From the NCBI RefSeq assembly GCF_043290135.1, contig NC_134702.1, forward strand, positions 81,393,317 to 81,457,316: 64,000 bases of DNA. The letters are read 5' to 3'. A model generated the notes under the pieces. It saw nothing but the letters and a program-made list of their open reading frames with translations, ran no database searches and had not been told where the DNA came from. Of the stretch, positions 1 through 10,988 are shown piece after piece. Numbering within the stretch: position 1 is the stretch's first letter; each line of letters opens with the position of its first letter. A program made the position numbers and the translations under genes. This DNA is from Rhipicephalus microplus (taxonomy: Eukaryota; Arthropoda; Arachnida; Ixodida; Ixodidae).

Positions 1-369
1 TACCGGCTTTCGTGAAGGGAAACCTGGTGGAAAGCTACGTTCCTTTAGAAATAAGCTTGGACTGTGACGGCCGCGTGTGGTTGTAGGCAGATGACCGATA
101 ATGAGGAAGTCCTTGTCGTAGTCGTTAAAATGGGCAATCATCTCTTCTCTGATCTTTTGCCATGATTCGTCGTTTTCAAATATGTGTATCAGTTAAAACT
201 TAAATGCCTCACCGGAGATGTAGTCAGTGAAGTTGGTGACCATCTCCCGTTCCGACCATGATGCAGCGGTTGCGTGGTGCTCGAACAGGTCGAACCAGTC
301 CTGTAAATGTCCATCGTACGCTGCTCTGGTGTACTTGGGGATGGGAAGGTCAGTCGATGATTCTGGCAT
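1..369 (-). pseudogene. LTR-retrotransposon gag fragment, broken by a stop codon
   Basis: Read on the minus strand from the ATG at 369, the frame opens with MPESSTDLPIPKY and continues with an acidic/aromatic segment (DWFDLFEHH), then WSEREMVTNF and a YISGEAFKF motif. This is the N-terminal Gag pattern of Gypsy/Mag-like retrotransposons (YDG, then W, F, and LxGxA motifs). An in-frame TAA lies at 193-195, directly after GEAFKF. The same frame then continues with recognisable Gag sequence (ENDESWQKI, IAHFNDY), so the stop looks like a disabling mutation and not the natural end. The frame is still open at base 1, so the rest of the element lies outside the window. No LTR, protease or RT is visible here. 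The Gypsy assignment is inference from motif style; a Pao/BEL gag is the alternative. Confidence 0.6.
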
Positions 370-2360
370 AGTGCTGGTCGCTGTGTGCGGCCAGGAGATG
401 ATTCCGTAGTTGATGTATGGTCAGGGCGTCTTGTGGAGAACTGTGTCGACGATGAGACACTGATGAAGTGGCTGGGAGGTCTTCATCCTGTCGACTCGTG
501 TGACGCTATGATGTATCGGCGACGTGGCCTGGCTCATACGCCATGTTTATTCCATAAGCACTTCTTCCTTCTCGGCTTCTACAACAATTCACTGACTTCC
601 TACGTCACATATATATAGCTCCGTCGTTAGGCATTAGGCATTTAAAACAAACAATTGACTTATCATCTCCACATAAACTAGCATAGTTGGCATGGCAATT
701 TATTTACAAGGGGAAAAGTGATGTGAACTTGTTACCTCGGCCAGTGTTGAGGCTACGGTCGTTGAGGGTGACTTACTTTGAAGAAGTTAGCGCTTATCAA
801 TTATGGTTAATTGCTACTTCCAGCCACAAATGCCCCTGCCGGTTTGAAACACGGCCGCAGGCAACCCAACTTACAGATGCAACTTGAGCGAAGAGAGCCA
901 AGCGGTTTCTCGAGAAACCTAAAAGCACAGCCAGTCAGTTTTCTTCACGAGACGTGCAAGAATCTGTTTAAGAGAGAAGCTCTGCCGTCGTGCTGGGCAT
1001 ACAGAGCTCGCCTTGTGACTTGCGAAGTTTTAGGCTGTACTTCACGACTCCTTAGCCAAGTCCATCTCATGCCGTAAACCTCACTCTTTTAGATCTCTAT
1101 AAAAAAATGTACGTTCCGGTCATTTAGGCGGGCCTCGCTGATGGTCTTGGAAAGAGTGTGGCCCAAGACAAATGGAACTCTTTTTCATTTCAAGGCCCGC
1201 TTCTAATGTGGTATTGTTTTTATTAGGGTTTTATTTATTTTAACTGTGGTACGTTTTTTTCTTACCAATTTACACTCATGGCATTTCTTTCTGTGCCTGT
1301 TTTCTTCAGTCCTCTTTCTTTGTTCACTAGGTATTGTTTCAACTTCCGCATTTTTAACTGCAAAAATATAAATCAGTCAGGTCATTTGAGAACGCTGCAG
1401 TTTATTGACTGCGCTTTGCTCCCGTTTAAAAAAATTAACCGGAAGTATCGTCTTACGGTGGCTTCCTAAATCTTCCACAGTCGGGTATTTGCGGCCGCGT
1501 ATTGCTCATCCCACAGGTTCTCCGTAATGGCTATTATCCGATCGTCTATGCTGAACTCGAAGCTCCATAGGACGAGAAAATGGCGAGTGGTATAAATATT
1601 GAAAGACGGGCGTTTATTATCGAAGCTGCTGCGGGCGACTGGGAGCAACGGAATGACTAGAGACAAGACTTCCTTGCGAGTAAAACGGCAAACGTGGAAT
1701 AAATCAACGCAGATGGGAGCTTCTGATCTGTCTGTGTTGATGTGGCCTTATAGCACAAATCTTACTGAAAAGCTCCCTTTAAGGGTTCCACGCAACTGCT
1801 TGAAACTGCTTCGGAAAAATAACTTATACAGGTGTTATAGGGTGCTAGGAGCCACGTTAGCGTGTTCAGTGTTGTATGACAGAAACGTAAAATTGCACCA
1901 AGCGCCACGGACGAGTGGTTGAAAGCCCATTAATTATGAAGTGCTCTGGCATAATTAGTCATTAACATCTGCACCGACATCAAAAAGCATGCAGCGATGT
2001 AGGTACCTGTATTGATTTGTATGAACAAGTACAAGGTACTTCTAAACTAGGCAGGATGGCATAGTTTAAAACAGTCGATTCTACGTGTACAGACGTTAGT
2101 TTCCTCTAGGCGCCGTTCACGTTTCCATTGACAAACGAGAAGCCTGGCTAGCGTATGAGAAAACCGGGGGAGCACTGCAGTGTGCTGTCACGTTCTGATC
2201 TTGAAGGCCAACGTCGAACGATCTTCAAGTTTTTGAAACTCGATGCCATGAACGAGCATCCTAAAAAATAAAAAATGGCCCATAATTGCTCAGGAACAAA
2301 TTTCTAATGATACGCAGAACACGGAGAGGGAGGGGGGATGCTGAATGAAAGATTCTTGCT
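370..2360. other. No recognisable gene
   Basis: Only short open frames occur here, without codon patterns or motifs I can place. The part just upstream of the gag relic (370-640) could include that element's leader, but no LTR end or primer-binding site was recognised. No array or SINE was found in 640-2360. Confidence 0.4.
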
Positions 2361-2516
2361 TTTCAATAGAGGCGAAAAAGCTGTAGGCCCGTGTGCTCAG
2401 TGGGTGCACGTTGAAGAATTCCAGGTGGTCGAGATTTCCGGAGCTTTCTACTACGGCATCTCTCATAATCAAATAATGGTTTTGTGACATTAAACCCCGC
2501 ATATCAATCATCAATC
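2361..2516 (+). repeat. Ruka-like SINE fragment, 5' truncated
   Basis: The SINE body is present in its own forward orientation. It starts in the GGAGGCGAAAAAGCTGTAGG segment, passes through GTGCTCAG, TGGTCGAGATTTCCGGAG and CTCTCATAAT, and ends with CCCCGCATATCAATCATCAA. The tRNA-like head with boxes A and B is missing. Scattered substitutions relative to the other copies indicate age. Confidence 0.75.
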
Positions 2517-2756
2517 AAGATTTTTGCCCAAAGCCTTCGATTCAAACGAAAAGCTTCAACTTCGGCTGACGAAAACTTAGAGGGTGCTTCAGCTGCGCAT
2601 TTTATATAGTACATTGTGAGAGCTTGATCGAGCCTTATTCGCACTGTCTTCTCATTAGCTCGACAGGCTTGGCTTCAAGTTAGACGCTGCAAGCGTGCCA
2701 CGTGGAAGCGACTGTCTGTGCACGCCACATTTATAACACTCTCCCGGAATGCACGT

Positions 2757-2968
2757 TTTGATTGATTCATTGATTGAGATGACAGGTTTAACGTTCTAAA
2801 ACCACCATATAATTATGAGAGACGCCGTAGTGGAGGGCTCCGGAAATATCGACCTCCTGGGGTGAACCCAACGTGAAACAAAATCTGAGCACATGGGCCC
2901 AGAGCATTTTCGCCTCAATCTACAATGCAGCAGCCGTAGCGGGGATCTGACCGGAATGCATGCCGACC
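2757..2968 (-). repeat. Ruka-like SINE, diverged
   Basis: On the plus strand it begins with a GATT-rich tail (TTGATTGATTCATTGATTGA), then AACGTTCTAAAACCACCAT, AGAGACGCCGTAGTGGAGGG and CTGAGCACATGGGCC. It ends in the head-proximal segment AGCAGCCGTAGCGGGGAT. The element itself therefore runs on the minus strand. Box B is degraded, and the sequence departs from the family after about 2968. Confidence 0.75.
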
Positions 2969-3558
2969 TCAAGTAAAGCTTCGTAGTGCACACCATGCCA
3001 ATTTGCATCACTTTGCGAATGAGCGAAACGCCCCCTACGCATCCGTAACCAGGAGTTGAGACACTCAACTTCGAAGCGTGGGTTGCCCGGATTCGAGCTA
3101 CAGCGCCGGAGCGAAAACATATTTTATTTTATTCATTCATATCTTTTGAACGATTACTGTCTTTCGGGACATAAGTAAACACGAACAAGTAGCTTTCACG
3201 TTTGGTGGGTGTAAAAATCCTAGACTATTCAAGGCAACATGAATTCCATAACTCGGGTTATTACAAGCCTTCAGAAGTTTCTGGCTTCAGAACGCTACCA
3301 GCACCATCACGGCTTTCCTTCGACAAGATTTCGGGATCGCACATACGATTTGCGTAATGACATCGCATGCGCTGCCAGAAGAAAGCCGCGAGACTGACTC
3401 AACTTCTGTGATAATAAGCGCGGAAGTGTGGTTACGTTGATGGCAGCGATGACCTTTCGCAACTTCTCTTCCTAACTTTTCCCCCCTTAGCCCAGCGCAG
3501 GTTGGCCTACTGGGCGCAGCCATGGTTAACCTCTCTGTCTTCATTTCATCCTTGCACT

Positions 3559-3732
<174 letters not shown>

Positions 3733-3984
3733 GCTACGAAAAACGGCAAGCCAATAAAAAAAAGGTCACATGATCCCTGGTGCGTTCACCTAAGACAACC
3801 AGTAGGCGAAAATTGTTGTAGACTCAGCGAATGCACTTCGTCCTTTCCAGCTCCACTCGAGAACCTTTCTGCACTTAACGCAGTTTTTCCATTGGTCCTA
3901 GGATGGGACGCACCGCAGCTTTCTCTACCGCACGCGGTTATATTGCACTGCCTCCGAGATCAACCGACAGTTCACCAAACAACT

Positions 3985-4135
3985 ACATCCCTGATGATGT
4001 CAACGCGTGACATCACAAATTTCGGCAGCATGTGTCATCTCAACGACGCCGTCATCATGGTGATGACAGACATCACTTCGTATTGACGCCCCGCCACCGA
4101 TGACAGTCAGTTTTCAAGTTTGACGAGGCATCTAA
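3985..4135. repeat. TGACGTCA-rich dispersed repeat, copy A
   Basis: A cluster of TGATGTCA/TGACATCA-like palindromes is followed by TTGACGCC, AGTTTGACGAGGCATC and TAAAGCTT. The same order (cluster, TTGACGCC, TTTGATGGGACATC, CAGGCTTT) recurs at 37855-38115, so this is a dispersed repeat and not a chance cluster. Confidence 0.5.
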
Positions 4136-4149
4136 AGCTTGAACTGTGT

Positions 4150-5505
4150 GTTCGGAACAAATTTGTTTATTTGTTTATTATTTATTTATTTTCTTTATTT
4201 ATTTGTAGATACTGCAATCTTTCATCAAGATTGTGGCAGCGTGGTACATAACAGGTGAATTCAACAGGAAAATAACAATGGGAAACGAACATATGATTAT
4301 CTTTATATACGCGTTTTCCAGAATAAAAAAGCAAGCGACCTTATTCTAACAAATTTCGAATCGAACAAAAAATCCCTGTGCACAAGTAAAAAAAAAAGCA
4401 AACAAAACATCTCAGCTATACAAAGCAACTGATTACTATTTAAGGTGTGACTGAAATTGTCATAGTGAGTCCCGTGTAACAGTTTAATGGGGCAGTTCGT
4501 TCCAATCGACTACCGTTCTTGGAAAGAAAGAGTACTTGTAACAGTTGACACTTGTAGCGTTTATAGTGAATGGAGTAACAGCTGGTGAGTGTGTGTGTCT
4601 GGTACTGTGACCTGACGTATATGCAAGATGTGACGTGTATATTGCTTGTACTGACCTTTTATCAACAGAAAAAATAATTTTAGATGACACACACGATTTC
4701 GATTATTTATAGCAGGTTGGCCACTTTGAGATACGAGGTTAGTGACTGAAGTGCGGCCATTCGTATTGTAGATGAATCTAACATCTTTTTTCTGTAAGCT
4801 TTCTAATTTTGCTAAGTCGGCTTTGAACGGGTCCCATACGATGACGGCGTATTCTAAAACAGGACGGACGAATGTTTTATATTGCAACAAACGTACTGCT
4901 GGTGTGGACGATTTTAATACACGCCTTCAAAAGAACAACTTACGCCTGCAATTTCCCAGCACTTTGTCAGGGTGCTTTAACCACGAGAGATCACTTGCTA
5001 TGTGGAAGCCTAAGTATTTATATTGAGTAACGTTTGAGAAGAAACGGTCTTCCGTGCAATAGCAATATATTAGTGGCTTCTTTTTTAATGTTACACGCAT
5101 GTACACAGTCTTTTCAAAGTTTATGCATAGTTGCCATTGCTTACACCGAAGAACTACCCTATTAAAGTTTCTGTTTATGCTAGCCTGATCTTCCTAAGTT
5201 ATTATTTCATTATATAGCACGCAGTTATCGACGATATCGTTCATATGTAAAAAAAAAAAAGAAAAGTGGCCCCAGAACAGATCCCTCTAAGACGCCATAC
5301 TTGACATAAACTGTATCTGACCCTATTCCAAACACATCAACAAACTGACGGCGGCCACCTTTTCACTATTTACCACAACGCGCAGATTATGCAGAAGTTC
5401 AACATGAGAGGCGTTATCGAATGGTGCTGTAAAGAGTGCATGGCATATTATATATAAGGAATTCTCGCTTCTTATAGCAAATACGCAGACATGTTTAATG
5501 ACCAC
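4150..5505 (-). pseudogene. Decayed CR1/L2-type LINE reverse transcriptase
   Basis: Minus-strand reading gives RT pieces in the right order but broken frames. Around 5400-5450 there is a motif A-like segment (TAPFDNASHVELLHNL, resembling the usual DFSKAFDxVxHxxLLxKL). At 5265-5296 there is a motif B-like GVLEGSVLGPL. At 4561-4890 lies the C-terminal segment with VRPVLEYAVIVWDPF, LESLQKK, and RFIYN. At 4484-4690, in another frame, is the terminal FFPRTVVDWNELP motif. The change of frame between the last two segments, and the absence of an intact YADD, mark it as dead. An A-rich tail (T/TTTA-rich on plus, 4161-4207) fits the 3' end. The set VRPxLEYaxxVWdP, RFI, WNxLP is typical of CR1/L2/Jockey-group LINEs and differs from the RNase H-bearing LINEs elsewhere in this window. 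Confidence 0.75.
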
Positions 5506-7550
5506 TCATGCGTGAAGTACCACGTAAAATGTATTCTACAGTACATTTACGTGATTTATTGATGTTCTGTCCATTCCATAGTAATTGATTGAGCGTTCAA
5601 ATAAATGGTCCTCGCTTGCATACACGCCCGCCGCGGCTACTAAACACAGGTGCTTCGATCCCCAGCTTCAACGCGCGTGTCCTTTTCTCTCTCGCGCTCT
5701 CTCTCTTTTTTATAGCAGTCCCTTATTATGTCGTAATATTATTCGAATTCGCCGAGTACTGCGCACTTCATAATATTATTTAACCTGAGCACTCCTTGTA
5801 TCTCCTTTTCGCCTGAAATATTTTGGTGGAGGACAGCGAACCACTGAGACATTGCGTTAAGGCTGTTTTAACATGCGGCGATGGCAACAAAAAAAAAACA
5901 GTTCTGTTCACTCCATTCGCTTCGTTCACAACCACTGCTGATGGCGGTTTTGTTTCACATGGAATACGAGTGATCTGCGATTTTCACTCCGAATCTGGCG
6001 CGGCGAGCAACGTTTCTTGCCGGTGTTTTTTCGTGGCGGAGAAGGTAGAATTTTCTCATGTAACGTAACACTCTGTGCTTTATGGTGTTATTTAATTTTT
6101 ATGAACAGTAACAACGATCACACGTAATTCGTACTTGAAGAACACTTTCCAACCTAAATCCCCATTTTAAAATGCGCAACATTGGGCAATACCAAAACAA
6201 ACACGTTGACACGATTTCAACGGGTGCCGACACAACCAGTGCTCTGCCGCTGCGAACAAGGCGAAAAAGTACAAACATGTTGGTCCCTCGTCCCTGATCA
6301 CTGTGGTGAGAGCGAATAGCCCGGCGCTTTTTTTCGTCGAGAGTAAATTCGCAGCCTGAAAATCACTACTTTTTGTGCCATGTGAACCGGCCTTCAGAAA
6401 TGTGTGCGCATTGTAAAAGGTCATTCAAAAATATCGAATCAAAAATAAACGTTTAGCTGTATAGGTTTTGTTAAAAAGAAAGTATTGACTGCGCAATGTT
6501 GTTCCGGAGACTGTCCAGTGAGAATTTTCTCATAACGTGTGATTAGCATAAATTACCATGTTAATTACCTTTTCTTGCCATTTTCTCTGAAGCAACATAC
6601 TTCAGAGTATCTAGTACTGTTTACTAACGCCAATGTAACTCTTGCTTGCACTGTCTCTTCAGCCCTAATTATTGGCATCTTTCCGCAACTCTTTGCCGTG
6701 TTTTAGTGACTTTGCGATTTTATAGGACATTTTCTCAGCTCTATAAGGGCAGCACACGAGTTGTAATGTTAGTTTTATGCTTTATTTTTGTAATTTCTAG
6801 TATAACATGGTCTTTGTTAGTTTGTTTGTTTATATGTCTGTTTGTCTGTTCATTTCTTCGTTTGTTTTTTACTACGAATATGAAATATGGGCTCTTTCGC
6901 GTGTGGACAAACTTACCAGTGCCGCAGGCGCAGAAGGTAATGAAGAGCAAGACTTTCACAAATTAGAGCAGACATCTACATTTAGCACTAAATAGGAGGG
7001 GAGGGAGCAAATCAGTAGGGCGAGAGGAAAGCAGGGATGTCGACTGTTTCACTATAACCGGTACGGTACCCAACTTCCAGGAAAGTAAGACCAAAGTTTT
7101 TTGCGAAAGTGAAGGCGCTGCTAAATACTCGCAATGAACATTGTCACAAGTCCACCTAGCCAATGAACAGGCGTGACTCGTCAGAAACTGTCGAGCGAAG
7201 ATTATACAACTTCTCTTATCATTCCACAGTTTAACACGTGAACCGTCACACATCTTTGTGTACTGGACATGAATTCCTCAAGCTCGGCGTTGCAAAGTAC
7301 AAGTAATTCTCCTATCGATAGCGCAGAAGTGTTGCCACTCTAATGCTATTACGCAGAAATGCCATGAATAACGGCGGGCGCAGCGTTCAGTTAAGGTGCT
7401 TTAGCACAGCAACAAACGCGACACTCCCTTCAGTTTGGTTTACATGCAAATCTATCAGGCGGCTGCTCTGGCCATCCCAGTGCTTTTATCTCATACATCC
7501 TCGTGTTTTCCTACGCAGCCTGCGTTTTCATCAGCGATCGCAAGACACTT
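5506..7550. other. No recognisable gene
   Basis: No protein I can identify. A possible fold-back repeat lies at 5859-6394 (listed separately) and a TTTG/TCTG-rich run at about 6809-6870. Confidence 0.4.
5859..6394. mobile_element. Possible fold-back/MITE-like repeat
   Basis: The left end reads AAGGCTGTTTTAACATG. The reverse complement of the right end reads AAGGCCGGTTCACATG, so the ends look like diverged terminal inverted repeats about 540 bp apart. The interior has no coding capacity. The inverted match is short and imperfect, and no target-site duplication was resolved. Confidence 0.3.
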
Positions 7551-7564
7551 CGTCTTACAGGTTC

Positions 7565-7803
7565 TTGATTGATATGTGGGGTTTAACGTCCCAAAACCAC
7601 CATATGATTATGAGAGACGCCGTAGTGAAGGGCTCCGGAAATTTCGACCACCTGGGGTTCTTTAACGTGCACCCAGATCTGAGCACACGGGCCTACACCA
7701 TTTCCGCCTCCATCGGAAATGCAGCCGCTGCAGCCGGGATTCGAACCCGCGACCTGCGGGTCAGCAGCCGAGTACCTTAGCCACTAGACCACCGTGGCGG
7801 GGC
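7565..7803 (-). mobile_element. Complete Ruka-like tRNA-derived SINE with target-site duplication
   Basis: This is the best full-length copy. On the plus strand it runs from the tail TTGATTGATATGTGGGG through AACGTCCCAAAACCACC and GGGATTCGAACCCGCGACC to ACCACCGTGGCGGGGC. Read in element orientation, the tRNA-like head holds a box A region (GTGGTCTAGTGGCTAAGG) and a box B (GGTTCGAATCC), the internal RNA polymerase III promoter expected of tRNA-derived SINEs. The 14-bp sequence CGTCTTACAGGTTC lies directly on both sides (7551-7564 and 7804-7817), a perfect target-site duplication from target-primed reverse transcription. It has no coding capacity and depends on a LINE for movement. The name Ruka is from memory of the tick SINE; the structure is seen directly. 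Confidence 0.9.
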
Positions 7804-7948
7804 CGTCTTACAGGTTCGGCGCTGTACAACTTCACGTGACTATAGAAAATTAATGCCCTGCAGCTGCGTGCTCCTCTTCTTCTTGATTATCCCACGCATG
7901 AAGTTTTGCTATTTCTTACCCGGAACTGTAGCAACCTTAGCAGCCGTC

Positions 7949-7961
7949 TTGATTGATTTAC

Positions 7962-8009
<48 letters not shown>

Positions 8010-8219
8010 ATGTGAGGTTTAACGTTCCGAATCTATCATATGATTATAAGAGACTCCGCAGTGGAGGGCTCGGGAAATTTCAACCACCTGGGGTTCTTCA
8101 ACGTTCTCCAAAATCTGAGCACTCGGACCCACAGAATGTCCACCTTTATTGAAAATGCAGCCATCGGTGCCGGAATTAGATCCCGCGACCTGCGGGTCAG
8201 CCACCGAGTACTTAAGCCA
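7949..8219 (-). repeat. Ruka-like SINE with expanded (GATT)n tail
   Basis: It has the same architecture as the copy 150 bp to the left and the same orientation. Its tail has grown into about 15 GATT units (7949-8009). The body is diverged (AACGTTCCGAATCTATC, GGAATTAGATCCCGCGACC) and the head stops at GAGTACTTAAGCC, lacking the first ~20 bases. No clear target-site duplication was found. Confidence 0.85.
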
Positions 8220-8701
8220 GGAGTGAGGTTCCACGTGCAGGTGCCGTCCAGCGCAGCGCTGTCCACGCCGTGCAGGGATGCTGCTCACCACAGCTTCGGT
8301 AAGGCAGCTCAACAGACACTCCTCGCCTTAGTGAGGACACTGCCAGGCACAGCCCGGGTGAAGACGCTAATGGGCCAGCAGCCCGAATCCTAACATGGCA
8401 CGCCACTCGGTAAGTCTCTGAACCACTCGGCGGCCCTTTGATCAGCGAGTACCCCGAACGCTGACACCAGGAGCCTCGGCACATCGGCCACCCTTGACCT
8501 CGCCCGGCTCTATGCTCCTCCGTACTTGCACTCGTCTCGCTGGGCAAAACGTCTCGCTCGTGTTAGAACCCGGAACTGCCCTGTGCCTGGTCGAACGCTG
8601 AAAGAGCGCCTCGTGCAACCGTGCCACCACGCGCTTCTTTTTTTTTCCTTCCTTGATCGGTGGTCTGCGCCGACGTTTTCGCGGAATTTACACGAGACAA
8701 C
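8220..8701. other. GC-rich unassigned sequence
   Basis: The sequence is GC-richer than its surroundings, with several overlapping open frames on both strands but no recognisable protein motif. It could be a leader or LTR of an unidentified element or a fragment of an untranslated region; nothing decides this. Confidence 0.3.
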
Positions 8702-8939
8702 GAGTTACGTTAGTAATAAGGGCTGCAGCGCGAGCACGAACGTGCTAGAAGAAACAGACAAAGTCGAGGTACGGAAAGCAAAAGAGGACAACACGAGCGC
8801 TGTGTTGTCCTCTTTTGCTTTCCGTACCTCGACTTTGTCTGTTTCTTCTAGCACGTTCGTGCTCGCGCTGCAGCCCTTATTACTATGAATTCAAACCAAC
8901 TAGCCCAAATCGCCATTCTTCTTCAATGAGTTACGTTAG
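8702..8939 (+). mobile_element. Hairpin-forming insertion: 84-bp perfect inverted repeat between 12-bp direct repeats
   Basis: The left arm (8711-8794) and right arm (8802-8885) are exact reverse complements over 84 bp, around a 7-base loop GAGCGCT. Beyond the right arm is a single-copy tail to 8927. The sequence GAGTTACGTTAG occurs at 8702-8713 and again at 8928-8939, enclosing arms plus tail as a target-site duplication would. The direct repeat puts the insertion at 8714-8927. This could be a LINE-mediated insertion whose cDNA folded back, a young fold-back element, or an assembly artefact. No coding capacity is visible. Confidence 0.8.
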
Positions 8940-8982
8940 GGTTCCCGCAGCTACGAGTAGACTGAATCGCCAATAAAAAGGA

Positions 8983-9165
8983 ATGGTGAATGACCACCAT
9001 AGTAGCGGTACTGGTCGTACATCACACGTGCAATGGGAAGGTTGTGGGCTCGGTCCCCATACGTGGCCGGTAATTTCACCTTGCCCACTCACCTCTTCGC
9101 TTTCCTTACTGCTTATCATAACTGTACTCTCAGTAAAAAGTACACGTCACAACTTCGATGTTTTT
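8983..9165 (+). repeat. Possible tRNA-derived SINE fragment
   Basis: The stretch GGTTGTGGGCTCGGTCCCCA resembles a tRNA T-arm/box B (consensus GGTTCGATCCC) preceded by a head-like segment, and is followed by a non-coding body. It matches neither of the two better-supported SINE families here. The assignment is weak. Confidence 0.3.
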
Positions 9166-10050
9166 CTTTTTACTACAATTATGCCTAATATAAACTAGCA
9201 ATCAGAAATATATTTGTTTCCTTAAAAAGTAAATATTGATTTTCTGCCAAAACAACTCGAGTTTGTTGGCCAAGTTTGACACTAATTTGGTAAGTAGGCG
9301 AACGCCACCCTTACACATTACCAGCCCTCAACAAACTGAAAACCGAAAACGTCATTACCACATTTCTCGTTTCCTGCTTTAGTTACACGCCAACGTTGTT
9401 TACATCATGGCTGCACAGACATACTGGCGGAAAAATTACGTTTCTTCAGCAACAGTGCTTGTTTTCTGATATACTTGGATATTCCATGTATAACTAGGTT
9501 GCCTTAGCATTAGGTGTATAAGGTTTCAGAAGAACTCCAGGACTTTAAAAAAGTCGCAGCTTTGCCGCGAAGACGAAGCAATGAACGCGATAGAAACAAA
9601 CTTAAAGGTCATGCGCAGATTGGAAAGCAGATCTAAACGTGCCCCGCGTTTCTCACGCGCAAATGACGCACGAAACGTACTCACAAATACAGATGCACGC
9701 GAATAAGGGTCTCATTTGTTACTACGCTGTGTCTCATAAGCGCGCGCTTTTCGCAAACGGAGACTGCAATGATTGCAGTGACCTTTGTGCAACCGGTAAA
9801 TATAGCATAATTTTTTCAGGTAAAGCCCGAAGACAGCAAAGACGTTCGATCCTCCCCTACTCGCCACCGCGAGATAAGGGCGCGCGAGGTAGCGTCGCTC
9901 CCCTTCTCTAAGCCGGGCAAAGTACGCGTAAGAGATTAGAGCGGGCGCCGTCACGCGATGTGGCGACACGTGCTCATTGTGCCATCTTGCTGGTAATGCT
10001 GAAAACACAATTTCGCCCGAGATGCTGGTAGATATAAATACCTTGCCGTT
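9166..10050. other. No recognisable gene
   Basis: AT-rich sequence followed by a mixed stretch with short open frames. No motif, array or SINE was recognised. Confidence 0.35.
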
Positions 10051-10054
10051 TCAA

Positions 10055-10212
10055 CGATGAAGGACTGAAGGACGTGCTCCGGGAGGGCTCAGGGTTAATG
10101 CCTCGCTGGCAGCATGACGCAGACGTCCCAGGTTCAATTCAGCGTGCCCGGGGGCTTACTGGTTATTTTTATATGCGGAGCATTCCTTAGCGAACTTCGG
10201 CGACTTTGAGTG

Positions 10213-10250
<38 letters not shown>

Positions 10251-10251
10251 G
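10055..10251 (+). repeat. tRNA-like fragment followed by (TATC)n
   Basis: GTCCCAGGTTCAATTC resembles a tRNA box B, preceded by CTCGCTGGCAGCATGACGCA. About 60 bp downstream begins a (TATC)n microsatellite at 10212-10251. This arrangement could be an old SINE with a simple-repeat tail, but there is no second copy in the window to confirm it. Confidence 0.35.
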
Positions 10252-10988
10252 CTGCCTACAACTTTTAGCTCTCCGGGCCGTTTCGATAATGGTATCGATA
10301 CGAATCTTGGTACGGAATAACGTGACTGTGTGAAGGACGTGTTTGACTAGTCATGAAATAAAAATCATGAAATGTATGTCATGAACATCATGATTTATAA
10401 TTAATGGTCCTGCTGCTCTTGCAGTGGTTTCGTTCACATCGCATGTTGCAAAACTGATATGGTATGACGTGATTGCCTGGCGAACACAAGCAACAGACCC
10501 TTACATGAAAATAATCACATGCCTGTCGTGTAACAACATAACTACATGCCACGCTCATGAAGCACTCGCGGCCGTTTCGCTAGCGTCACATATACCAAAC
10601 TTGGTATTACGGGATGTGAATGGATGTCAAAGGTATGATACTGGTGCAAACATGATAACATGAGATCGTGTCATCTAACAACATGACTACATGTCACACT
10701 CATGATGCGCTCACGGCCGTTTCGCTAGCTTCACATGTACCAAACTCGGTATTACCCGACGCGAACAGACTACATAGATAAATGACACATCCAAACATGA
10801 TAATCATAAGGTGCGTGTCATGTAACAACATGACTACATGCTACGCTCATGATGCGTTCGCGGCCGTTTAGCTAGCTTCACATATGCCAAATTCGATATT
10901 ACGTGACGTCAGTGGATGACGAAGATGACTGTACAAACATGATAATCATGACATGCGTGTCATGTGAGAACATGACTACATGCCACAG

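Noticed and set aside
1128..1200. Short inverted pair GCGGGCCT / AGGCCCGC
   Set aside because: Eight bases with a long loop; expected by chance in 64 kb.
7343..7780. 145-codon plus-strand frame
   Set aside because: Its second half is the complementary strand of the Ruka-like SINE; not a protein.
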